Below, piece after piece: positions 35,544 to 45,589 of a stretch of 48,642 nt of DNA. The position numbers were made by a program, and so were the translations under genes. The notes under the pieces were generated by a model. The model saw only the letters and a list, made by a program, of their open reading frames with translations. It ran no database searches and was not told the DNA's origin. Location of the stretch: contig JADFXD010000004.1 in assembly GCA_015233725.1 (NCBI GenBank), positions 1-48,642 of the forward strand, given 5' to 3'. Numbering within the stretch: position 1 is the stretch's first letter; every line of letters begins with the position of its first letter. The DNA is from Nitrospirota bacterium (lineage in GTDB: Bacteria > Nitrospirota > Thermodesulfovibrionia > Thermodesulfovibrionales > Magnetobacteriaceae).

Positions 35544-36650
35544 ATGAAGATCACTATAAATAGACAAGAGCTACACGACAAATTAGCCGATATACAGGGT
35601 ATAGTCGAGAAAAAGACAACACTACCAATTGTAAATAATTTTCTGATAACATTTGGTACTCAAAAGAGCGAGATATATGCAACCGACCTTGAGGTTGCCC
35701 TAAAGGAACCTATCACTATAGAAGGTATACAAGAGGAACTGACGTTGTGTATGCCCGGCAAGAGGCTATTTGATATATCAAGGGAGGTCGAGGATGACCT
35801 GGAATTGCAATACGATGACTCGGGGTGGGTAAAGTTGAAGTCGGGTAAGAGCTTATTCAGGATTGCCTGTATGAACCCCGATGATTATCCCATCTGGCCA
35901 AAGCTCTCTAATAAAAAGACTATCACCATACACTCGGATACACTACTATCAATGTTTGAAAAGACCATATACTGCGCCGGAGAAAATGACCCCAGATATG
36001 CCTTCAATGGCGTGCTCCTACACCTGTCCGGCAGTCGCAAGAAGCTCCACATAGTGGGTACGGACGGTCACAGGCTCGCAATTGTCAGTCGCGATATGGA
36101 TGTTGACTTTGAGGATGAGATCAAGGTCATAATCCCCAGAAAGGCTGTAACAGAACTCAAAAAGATACTGGCCACCATAGATGAGGAGATAGTAATTGAT
36201 ATAACAAAGAATCACCTGCTATTTAAGTTAAAAGACAAGGAGTTTCTTACACGGCTGATTGATGGCGCTTATCCCAACTACGAACAGGTTATACCGGCCA
36301 ACAATGACAAGGTGGTTGCTATTAACAGGGATGAGCTTATCAAATGTCTACGAAGGATACTGGTCATAAGCAGGGATAAGACACGCATTATGAAGGTAGA
36401 GATAAGCAATAATATCTTTGGGGTCTCCGTCTCAGACCCTGAGATTGGAGAGGCCAACGACAGCGTAAACGTGCAGTATGAAGCAAAGCCAATTACGATG
36501 GGTCTTAACGCGAAGTTCTTGCTGGAGACATTACTGTCAATGCAATCTCCAACGGTAATTATGGAATTGTTGGATACCCTCAATCCAACACTCTTTAAAG
36601 AAGAAGGCTCCGATGACTATCGATGCGTCTTAATGCCCATGAGGATATAA
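35544..36650 (+). CDS. dnaN: DNA polymerase III sliding clamp, beta subunit
   Basis: 368 aa. The beta-clamp pattern is seen from MKITINRQELHDKLADIQGIVEKKTTLPIVNN to the C-terminal YRCVLMPMRI. The ATG at 35544 has AGGGGG 8 bases upstream; the preceding TTG is too close. Forms the ring that tethers DNA polymerase III. The usual neighbour recF is not present; a kinase-like gene follows. Confidence 0.96.
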   Translation: MKITINRQELHDKLADIQGIVEKKTTLPIVNNFLITFGTQKSEIYATDLEVALKEPITIEGIQEELTLCMPGKRLFDISREVEDDLELQYDDSGWVKLKSGKSLFRIACMNPDDYPIWPKLSNKKTITIHSDTLLSMFEKTIYCAGENDPRYAFNGVLLHLSGSRKKLHIVGTDGHRLAIVSRDMDVDFEDEIKVIIPRKAVTELKKILATIDEEIVIDITKNHLLFKLKDKEFLTRLIDGAYPNYEQVIPANNDKVVAINRDELIKCLRRILVISRDKTRIMKVEISNNIFGVSVSDPEIGEANDSVNVQYEAKPITMGLNAKFLLETLLSMQSPTVIMELLDTLNPTLFKEEGSDDYRCVLMPMRI

Positions 36651-36688
36651 GAATGAGGTATTATGGACAGAAAGATTAGAATTGAGAA

Positions 36689-36798
36689 TTATGGGGTCAA
36701 GGGGACTGGTCCCCTTGCGGGGGAGGTCAAGGAGGGGGCGGAGCTGCCCTTCTTGCGGGGGTTAGGGGCGGAGCCCCTTTCTTCTTTCTTTTCTCCTA
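36689..36798 (+). repeat. GC-rich dispersed element, copy O
   Basis: Forward copy with a duplicated GC block (GGGGGCGGAGCTGCCC and GGGGCGGAGCCCC) and T-rich tail; it ends in ATTATGGGCAGGTACTT, a flank also seen before the VWA gene (7275-7300). Confidence 0.82.
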
Positions 36799-36834
36799 TT
36801 ATGGGCAGGTACTTAGAATAAAGGAGATTTTTAG

Positions 36835-37746
36835 ATGAAACTTTTAACGGATGCGGAATTAATAGAAGAGCTCAAGAAACGCTTCCAGGAGCAAGAGAAG
36901 GCCCTGCATGACATGAGGATTATGACCAGGAAGCTGGAGTCTCTAAACAGAAAACTCCAGGAATCTGAGGCATCAAAGTCCAGTTTCCTTTCAAACATAA
37001 AAAACGAGATCAACAATCCCCTGACGTCCATCCTGGGTCTGTCTGAGCAGCTTATGAAAAGCACGGCAAAGACAAAATTAGACCCTGATGACATATCCAC
37101 GATGGCAAGGCTTATACATGAAGAGGCCTTTGGTCTTGATTTCCAACTAAAAAACATCTTTATTGCCGCAGAACTTGAGGCCGGAGAGGCTCATATTGGT
37201 ATATCCCTGGTTGACTGTGCTTCAATTATTAATGCTACCATAGATTTATTCAGACACACGGCAGAAGGAAAGGGGGTAACGATCAAACTCGTACATGATT
37301 GCGTAGAGGAAGAAGAAGCGGAGCCTTTCTTTAAGACGGACCCGGAGAAATTGCAAATAGTCCTGGCCAATCTCGTCTCTAACGCGATAGAATTCAGCCC
37401 CGATGGCTCAGAGGTAGACATAAAGGTGTGGAGAGAGTCTAGCGAATTGCGGATGACCGTAAAGGACCACGGCGTTGGAATAACTGAAGAAGAGAAACCG
37501 CTTATCTTTGACAGATTCAGGCAGATAGAAACTGGAAGCACAAAGACCCATAAAGGACAGGGCCTAGGGCTTAGTATAACCAAGGCCATTGTAGAGATGT
37601 TAAATGGGGAGATCATCGTTTCCAGCGCCAAGGGCAAAGGGAGTATCTTTTCGGTGTCTATACCGGAGTCAGACGTGACGGTCGATAGTGACGTCTTCTC
37701 TACCGATGGCAATGACTTTCTCTTTGATGAGGAAGGGGAATTTTAG
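36835..37746 (+). CDS. Histidine-kinase-like protein lacking the phospho-acceptor histidine
   Basis: 303 aa, no membrane helix or sensor domain, only an N-terminal coiled coil. The dimerisation box aligns with HisKA (SNxSHELxTPL) but reads SNIKNEINNPL: Asn57 replaces His. The ATPase domain is intact: NLVSNAIEFSP (N box), DHGVGI, and GQGLGLSI (G box). It may be a pseudokinase that binds ATP or another regulator, or act in trans. AAGGAG ribosome site. It sits between dnaN and cheD, where recF often lies in other bacteria. The His loss is read directly from codon AAC at 37003. Confidence 0.88.
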   Translation: MKLLTDAELIEELKKRFQEQEKALHDMRIMTRKLESLNRKLQESEASKSSFLSNIKNEINNPLTSILGLSEQLMKSTAKTKLDPDDISTMARLIHEEAFGLDFQLKNIFIAAELEAGEAHIGISLVDCASIINATIDLFRHTAEGKGVTIKLVHDCVEEEEAEPFFKTDPEKLQIVLANLVSNAIEFSPDGSEVDIKVWRESSELRMTVKDHGVGITEEEKPLIFDRFRQIETGSTKTHKGQGLGLSITKAIVEMLNGEIIVSSAKGKGSIFSVSIPESDVTVDSDVFSTDGNDFLFDEEGEF

Positions 37747-37760
37747 GTGCGCCAATAAAC

Positions 37761-38240
37761 ATGGAATCTGACAAGAACATCTATGATCATTTTTTATATC
37801 CAGGCAATATCTATTTCCATAGAGAGCCTTGTTCTATCACCACGATCCTGGGTTCCTGTGTGGCGGTATGCCTGTGGGACCCGGTATTGAAGTATGGCGG
37901 TATGAATCACTACCTGCTTCCCCTATGGAATGGAGAGGGGTTGCCATCTCCGAGGTATGGAAACATAGCGATTGATAAGTTGATAGAAAAGATGCTGTCT
38001 TTGGGCTGCAACAAGAAGTCTTTGAAGGCCAAGGTCTTTGGAGGGGCTGCTATGATGCAACAATCCTCCGGACTTTTAAACGTCGGTGAGCGAAACATCA
38101 TTGTGGCCGAGGATGTGCTTGCCGAGGAGGGTATCACTATTATGAGCTCGGACCTGGGTGGAAATCTGGGACGTAAGATCGTATTTAAGACGGATACGGG
38201 CGGTGTATTATTAAAGAAGGTAAAAAAGTCTACGGAGTGA
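37761..38240 (+). CDS. cheD: Chemoreceptor glutamine deamidase CheD
   Basis: 159 aa. The catalytic Cys33 in LGSCVAVCL and His50 in GMNHYLLP are visible, with VFGGAAMM. CheD deamidates Gln in chemoreceptors and interacts with CheC (family knowledge). It lies 14 bases after the kinase-like gene and 8 bases before gyrB, so it probably belongs to their operon, away from any other che gene in the window. Confidence 0.94.
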   Translation: MESDKNIYDHFLYPGNIYFHREPCSITTILGSCVAVCLWDPVLKYGGMNHYLLPLWNGEGLPSPRYGNIAIDKLIEKMLSLGCNKKSLKAKVFGGAAMMQQSSGLLNVGERNIIVAEDVLAEEGITIMSSDLGGNLGRKIVFKTDTGGVLLKKVKKSTE

Positions 38241-38248
38241 TTAGATAA

Positions 38249-40678
<2,430 letters not shown>

Positions 40679-40696
40679 AAAACAAAGGCAAAGACA

Positions 40697-40768
40697 AAGA
40701 AAGAAGGGGAGCGGCTCCGCCCTCCCCTCAGACCCCTCCCGCAAGGGGACAAGTCCCCTTGACCCCAT
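40697..40768 (-). repeat. GC-rich dispersed element, copy P
   Basis: Reverse copy 19 bases after gyrB: stem GGGGAGCGG-CT-CCGCCCTCCCC and AAGGGGAC-AA-GTCCCCTT. Confidence 0.85.
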
Positions 40769-40838
40769 AATTGGCGATCCTTATTCTTTGGCTCGATTGT
40801 TTTGTGTAGGCATGGGGGGGTAATGAAGTGAGGTGATT

Positions 40839-41765
40839 ATGGGTTATGATGTCTTTATCAGTTATAATAGAGAAGACCGAGGCTTTGCTGATAAACTTGT
40901 AAGCGAGTTAGAAAATATAGGTATTGGGTGTTGGATTGACCGTGGAGAGATTGTTGCTGGTTTAAATTGGAGAGAAGAGGTATCTAAGACAATAACAGAA
41001 AATCCTAAACTACTGATGGTTGTTCTCTTGTCTAAAGAAACATTACAATCAAAGCGAGTTGCAGAAGAAGTCGGCCTGGCAGATGACAATGACCTTTATA
41101 TGATACCTGTGTTCATTGAGAATGTTAAACTCAAGGGTGCATTAGCCTTGCCCTTGAATAGCAAACATAGGATAGAGGCTTTTAATCCTGATATTGATGT
41201 TGCCAATGAAATATGTGTTGCATTTAAAAAACAGAAATCTGCTCCCCCAATTCCACCCCCAACACCAAAATCTACGACTCCCCCATCACCTCCCACAAGG
41301 TTTGTGGATAACGGGGACGAAACTATAACTGACAGGTCAACCAGACTAGTGTGGACAAAAGACGCTAACCTTGCAGGTCGCAAAAATTGGCAAGGGGCAT
41401 TAGACTATGTCGCCTCGATGAATAAGGGTACGGTTAAGAATTTTGGCTACACAGACTGGCAGTTGCCAACTATCCAGGAGTTGTATAGCCTTTGTAGGAC
41501 GGATGGGACCACGACAGGTTTAACAGGTTTAAATGGAATTCTACATAGTGGCAAAAAAGGCTATTGTAACGGCAAGAAAGTTGATGTTGCATCATTGCTC
41601 ACTGAGGCTGGCTTTACTAATGTGCGGTCTGGCTACTACTGGTCATCTACGTCATATGCTGGCAGTACGTCCAGTGCGTGGTTCATCTCCATGGTCGGTG
41701 GCCGCGTCTACGCCGACGTTAAGTCCAACAACGACTACGTTTGGCCGGTTCGTTCTGGACATTGA
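40839..41765 (+). CDS. TIR-domain protein with C-terminal DUF1566 (C-lectin-like) domain; candidate retroelement-diversified target
   Basis: 308 aa. TIR (about 1-130): YDVFISYNREDRGFADKL, GCWIDRGEI, LLSKETLQSKRVAEEVGLA with the candidate catalytic Glu. A Pro/Thr-rich linker (about 138-152) leads to DUF1566 (about 153-308): DTITDRSTRLVWTKDAN-like start, WQLPTIQELYSLC, SGYYWSSTSYA and the end VWPVRSGH. TIR domains often cleave NAD as immune effectors (family knowledge). The last codons (41682-41741) are mostly NNC, unlike the AT-rich rest, and a hairpin follows the stop; both match diversity-generating-retroelement targets. No reverse transcriptase is in the window. The ATG at 40839 has GAGGTGA upstream and is preferred to GTG 40833. 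Confidence 0.82.
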   Translation: MGYDVFISYNREDRGFADKLVSELENIGIGCWIDRGEIVAGLNWREEVSKTITENPKLLMVVLLSKETLQSKRVAEEVGLADDNDLYMIPVFIENVKLKGALALPLNSKHRIEAFNPDIDVANEICVAFKKQKSAPPIPPPTPKSTTPPSPPTRFVDNGDETITDRSTRLVWTKDANLAGRKNWQGALDYVASMNKGTVKNFGYTDWQLPTIQELYSLCRTDGTTTGLTGLNGILHSGKKGYCNGKKVDVASLLTEAGFTNVRSGYYWSSTSYAGSTSSAWFISMVGGRVYADVKSNNDYVWPVRSGH

Positions 41766-41779
41766 GGGCAAAAAAGCCC
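41640..41779 (+). other. Candidate retroelement variable region, constant 3' block and hairpin
   Basis: 18 of 20 codons at 41682-41741 end in C or T (15 in C), as produced by mutation of AAC/AAT codons of a template repeat. The constant end TTTGGCCGGTTCGTTCTGGA and stop precede GGGC-AAAAAA-GCCC (41766-41779), in the place of the post-variable-region hairpin of known systems. Confidence 0.55.
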
Positions 41780-41845
41780 ACGGCGCTGTTGTCAAACGGT
41801 TGCGGAACATGCTAACATAGAAGGTATGAAGGGAGGATTCTGACA

Positions 41846-42539
41846 ATGCCAATGTTATTGGAATCGAGGGTTGATCGACTAGAGAACCTCATTGCGGAGG
41901 TGATCGAGCTTCACCGGGAGTTGGCTGCTCGGGTTGAGGAACGGGAGCGCAGGGATGCCGAGCGCGATCGGAGGTTTGAGGAGCAGGCTTAAACAGAATA
42001 AGGAAGCACAACAAGAGCAGGCTCGAAAGGATAAGGAAGAATGGCAAAAAGAACGTAAGGAATTAGAGAGGTCGATCAATAAAGTAAATGCCGATAATTC
42101 TAAACTATTCGGCACCCTCGTTGAAAACTTAATAGCGCCTGGAGCAAAACCCTTGATAAGACAATACTTTAAATGTGAACCTAATAGTTTTCGTGTAAGA
42201 GCCAGTGAAAAGCAAGGCGCTAATAACTGTGAGGTTGACATATTAATTATCTCTGAGGACAAGGCCTTCATGATAGAGGTAAAATCCAAACCTGATGGCC
42301 GGGATGTCAAGAAGATACTTGCTAAGGCAACAACACTGACAACCTTTTTCAAAGATTGCGCAGGGAAACAAATAATCCCGATGCTGGCAAGCACTTATGT
42401 TGATGAAGACATCATAACCTTTGCAACCAGGAAGGGCCTACATGTTATCGCTTACAGACAGTGGGAGTACCTCGACATACTCAATTTCGATGCGATAAAC
42501 AAAAAAGACAAAGACACCTCCCATGATCTAAAAACTTAA
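41846..42539 (+). pseudogene. Frameshifted coiled-coil PD-(D/E)XK nuclease-like protein (DUF3782-like)
   Basis: The first 48 codons (41846-41992, GGGAGG ribosome site) give a coiled coil (ESRVDRLENLIAEVIELHRE). The nuclease part continues in another frame to 42539: coil KEAQQEQARKDKEEW, then GTLVENLIAPG, CEVDILI, FMIEVKSKP and a helical end. Skipping one base near 41986 joins RRFEEQ to LKQNKEAQ. The core Asp and E-x-K residues of the nuclease fold are visible. Either a pseudogene or a sequencing error; a programmed shift looks unlikely. Confidence 0.7.
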
Positions 42540-42699
42540 GCACCCCAGGTAGCCTCATTTACCTAATGTACTCGCCCCACCCTCAAATATTGTTTTCTCG
42601 TTGAGGCTATAGATTTGAAAAAAGATTAGCAAAGAATAAATCAAATATGCTACCATATAAAAGTATGCAGTTTGCAAGCGATGTTAGAAAGAGGCAGGA

Positions 42700-44400
42700 T
42701 TGTCTGACGATGTAGGGACATTAGAGCGTAGATTGCAGGAGCAGGGTGATGAGATAGTAGCGCTCAAGGCCCTTCTATGCCAAAAGTGTCATCTGGCAAG
42801 TGACCTGCTCAAGATAGGCGCTGCCCTGTCGGCAGAGAAGAACATAGAGGCCCTTCTGGAGATGATCGTCGTTGAGGCTATGAAGCTGACAAACTCAGAC
42901 GGTGCAACCCTTTACATCAAGACTACCGATGACGTGGCCATCGCCTTTAAGATTCTGCAAAACCGTACCTTGGGGTTACAGATGGGTGGCACGAGCGCAA
43001 ATGAGATAAAGTTTCCCCCCCTGAAGTTATACAACCCCGATGGTACCGTTAACAAGCACCTCGTCTCAGTATATGTAGCCCTGACAGGCACGACGTTAAA
43101 CATCCCCGATGTCTATGAAATAGAGGGCTTTGACTTTCAGGGTACCAAGGCCTTTGATAAAAAAACGGGCTATCGTTCCAAGTCCATGCTTGTAACGGCG
43201 CTGAGAAACTATGAAAACGAGATAATCGGTGTCCTGCAATTAATCAATTCCCTGGACGATAAGGGCAGTATAATACCGTTTTCCTTGGAACATCAGGAGT
43301 TGACAGAGTCTTTGGCCTCACAGGCGGCTGTGGCCATCACCAATGCCTCCCTGCTCAATGACCTGAAGAACCTTATGGATGGCTTCATCAAGAGCATCGC
43401 GGGCGCCATTGACCAGAAGTCTCCCTATACGGGAGGACATATCCGCCGCGTGGCAGAGCTCACACTGGATATCGCCCAGGGCCTTACCAAATCAAACGAC
43501 CAGAGATGGCAAGACTTTAACCTCTCCCAGGATGAGCTAAACGAACTAAGAATTGCCGCGTGGATGCACGATATCGGCAAGATATCCACCCCTGAGCACA
43601 TAGTGGATAAGGCAACTAAACTCGAGAGCATATATGACAGGATTAAATACATAGAGGCAAAGTTTGAGATACTCAGCCGTGATATCGAACGGTTCTATTT
43701 AAAGAAACACGCCGAGATATCCTCCTGTGACGATAACGACAGGCAGGGACAACTGCAAAGACTCAAGGAGGTCTACGACGAGCGAATAAAAAAGATCGCC
43801 TCAGACCTTGACTTCCTGATGCTCGTTAATAAAGGCGGAGAATTTATGTCAGATGCCTTTGTCGATCGGGTAAAGGACATTGCCACCACACAGATTATCA
43901 TCAATGGCGTACAACAAAACCTGCTGACCGAGGACGAGGTCAATAACCTGATCATCAGAAAGGGGACGTTGACAGAAAAAGAGCGAAATATTATCCAAAA
44001 TCACGTGGTCTTGACGCACTCAATGCTTGCCAAACTACCGTGGCCCAAGAAACTCAAGGGCGTCTGTGAATATGCCGGCGAGCACCACGAAAAACTCGAT
44101 GGTACAGGCTATCCTAACGGCCTGGAAGCCGACTCCTTATCCGTACAGTCAAGGATCATAGCGATCGCAGATATATTTGAGGCGCTATCGGCAGGGGACA
44201 GACCCTATAAATATGGAAAGAAACTATCAGAGTGTGTTAAGATAATAGGCATGATGGTCAAGGATAACCACATAGACAAAGATATCGTGGACTTCTTTAT
44301 CCATTCAGGATCACTACAGAAGTACGCAAGGAAAGAGCTGAAGGATTATCAGATAGACCCCTTTACGTACAATGGCGTAACGTATGACTTTAAGGTGTAA
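42700..44400 (+). CDS. GAF-HD-GYP cyclic-di-GMP phosphodiesterase
   Basis: 566 aa from TTG with GAGG just upstream. Coiled N-terminus, a GAF domain (about 25-225), then HD-GYP with His290-Asp291 in WMHDIGKIS, HH-EKLDGTGYPNGL (GYP at 470-472) and a roughly 100-residue insertion (about 310-415) between the metal-binding parts. Hydrolyses c-di-GMP (family knowledge); the GAF ligand is unknown. Acts opposite to the cyclase at 9515-11707. It overlaps by position the promoter-poor leader of the next methyltransferase gene, which starts 28 bases later. Confidence 0.92.
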   Translation: MSDDVGTLERRLQEQGDEIVALKALLCQKCHLASDLLKIGAALSAEKNIEALLEMIVVEAMKLTNSDGATLYIKTTDDVAIAFKILQNRTLGLQMGGTSANEIKFPPLKLYNPDGTVNKHLVSVYVALTGTTLNIPDVYEIEGFDFQGTKAFDKKTGYRSKSMLVTALRNYENEIIGVLQLINSLDDKGSIIPFSLEHQELTESLASQAAVAITNASLLNDLKNLMDGFIKSIAGAIDQKSPYTGGHIRRVAELTLDIAQGLTKSNDQRWQDFNLSQDELNELRIAAWMHDIGKISTPEHIVDKATKLESIYDRIKYIEAKFEILSRDIERFYLKKHAEISSCDDNDRQGQLQRLKEVYDERIKKIASDLDFLMLVNKGGEFMSDAFVDRVKDIATTQIIINGVQQNLLTEDEVNNLIIRKGTLTEKERNIIQNHVVLTHSMLAKLPWPKKLKGVCEYAGEHHEKLDGTGYPNGLEADSLSVQSRIIAIADIFEALSAGDRPYKYGKKLSECVKIIGMMVKDNHIDKDIVDFFIHSGSLQKYARKELKDYQIDPFTYNGVTYDFKV

Positions 44401-44428
44401 CAAAATAAAACCACAGGAGGAAACTGCA

Positions 44429-45049
44429 ATGAAGAACATCGTAAAACTACTATCCTTTAACACGTTTATACCTGTCTTCTACCCTGCCCTGATGCTACCG
44501 CTTAGGGGCAATCGTAAGAAGGCTATCAACATGCTTGAATTTAATGCCGGCGACCGGGTCTTGGTCCCTGGCGTGGGGACGGGTCATGACCTGTCTGCCC
44601 TGCCCAAGGATGTTGTAGTTGAAGGCGTGGATATCAGCGACGTCATGCTCGGTATCGGAAAACTTAAGCTCAAGGTATTCGGCCTTGATAAGAACGTCAG
44701 ACTCAAGAAAATGGACGCAGAAGACCTCTACTACGACGACAACACCTTTGACAAGGCCATACTCAGCCTCTTCCTGACGGTCGTCTTTAACCCCAAAAAG
44801 GCATTTGCCGAGGTCGTCCGTGTACTCAAGCCAGGAGGGCAGATACTCGTATACGACCACCTGTTCAGGACAGGCGACATCCCCCCCTCTGTGGCCAAAC
44901 CCATAGACGCCGTCCTGAGCTATGGCTTTACAAGCGTCACAAGAAACCTCGATGACATCATAGAAGGACAACCCGTTACCCTCGACAAGGCCATAACTGG
45001 TGACCCCGTAGGGTTTATGAAGGCCTTCCTCTTCAAAAAAAATCGATAG
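44429..45049 (+). CDS. Class I SAM-dependent methyltransferase, paralogue 2
   Basis: 206 aa from the ATG with AGGAGG upstream (44416-44421). Motif I VLVPGVGTGHDLSALP, GVDISDVML, and FAEVVRVLKPGGQILVYDH align end to end with the gene at 21446-22078 (N-terminus SFNTFIP, end GDPVGFMKAFLFKK). Likely the same reaction on a related substrate, unknown. It follows the HD-GYP gene by 28 bases, probably one operon. Confidence 0.85.
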   Translation: MKNIVKLLSFNTFIPVFYPALMLPLRGNRKKAINMLEFNAGDRVLVPGVGTGHDLSALPKDVVVEGVDISDVMLGIGKLKLKVFGLDKNVRLKKMDAEDLYYDDNTFDKAILSLFLTVVFNPKKAFAEVVRVLKPGGQILVYDHLFRTGDIPPSVAKPIDAVLSYGFTSVTRNLDDIIEGQPVTLDKAITGDPVGFMKAFLFKKNR

Positions 45050-45089
45050 CTTTTCGCCTTTACCAGATGCGTGTAAGTATTGGATATAA

Positions 45090-45200
45090 TTAATAACATT
45101 AAGGATTGAGGATTATTGGGTCAAGGGCACTGGTGCCCTTGCAGGGGGGGCCAGGAGCGATAAAGAAGCAGCGCCGCCCCCCCTTTTTCTTTGGGCATAA
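45090..45200 (+). repeat. GC-rich dispersed element, copy Q
   Basis: Forward copy: left flank ATTAAGGATTGAGGATTATT, core from GGGTCAAGGGCACTGGTGCC (45117), a GCCAGGAGCGATAAAG piece as in copies B and F, then GCAGCGCCGCCCCCCC and T-rich tail. Confidence 0.82.
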
Positions 45201-45589
45201 TATTTCTGCTATTGACAAGGATAAAATCATAAGGTTAAAATTCCAAATGATGATAATACTTATACACAGGCAGGATGCGTTGAAGTTTGCTGTGGTAAAG
45301 TCTGCACCTGGAGGCTATATAAATAACCCCAACATGTCTGGCACGCCTCTTGCCTCTCTCTCTCTCTCTCTCGGATAACACACCCCTTAATAAGCCTTTT
45401 TCCGTTAACCTCAATACTGTCTCTGCGCTTATGTCTTGTCTATTGACACATAAGCATGGGTGGATTTTGTTGTATTTGGGTATCTTCGTATTCTCTTGAC
45501 TTTAGCCGCTTTGTACGAGCAGGAATAGTATCTGTCCAAGTACCGGCATTGCTGGTATAGAAATGAAATTCAAAGTTTTGGAGGAAGTT
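45200..45589. other. Gene-poor stretch with a TC dinucleotide run
   Basis: Between copy Q and the secreted-protein gene I see no convincing gene. A run of nine TC units lies at about 45355-45372. TTGACA at about 45444 could be a -35 but no good -10 follows at 17 bases. Confidence 0.5.

Noticed and set aside
36651-37760. recF, expected near dnaN and gyrB
   Set aside because: The 303-aa gene in that place has kinase ATPase motifs and no Walker A or SMC-type signature, so it is not recF.
45106-45378. 90-codon reading frame MRIIGSRALVPLQGG...
   Set aside because: It starts inside element Q, has no ribosome site and ends in the TC run (LSLSLS); it looks like read-through of the repeat rather than a gene.
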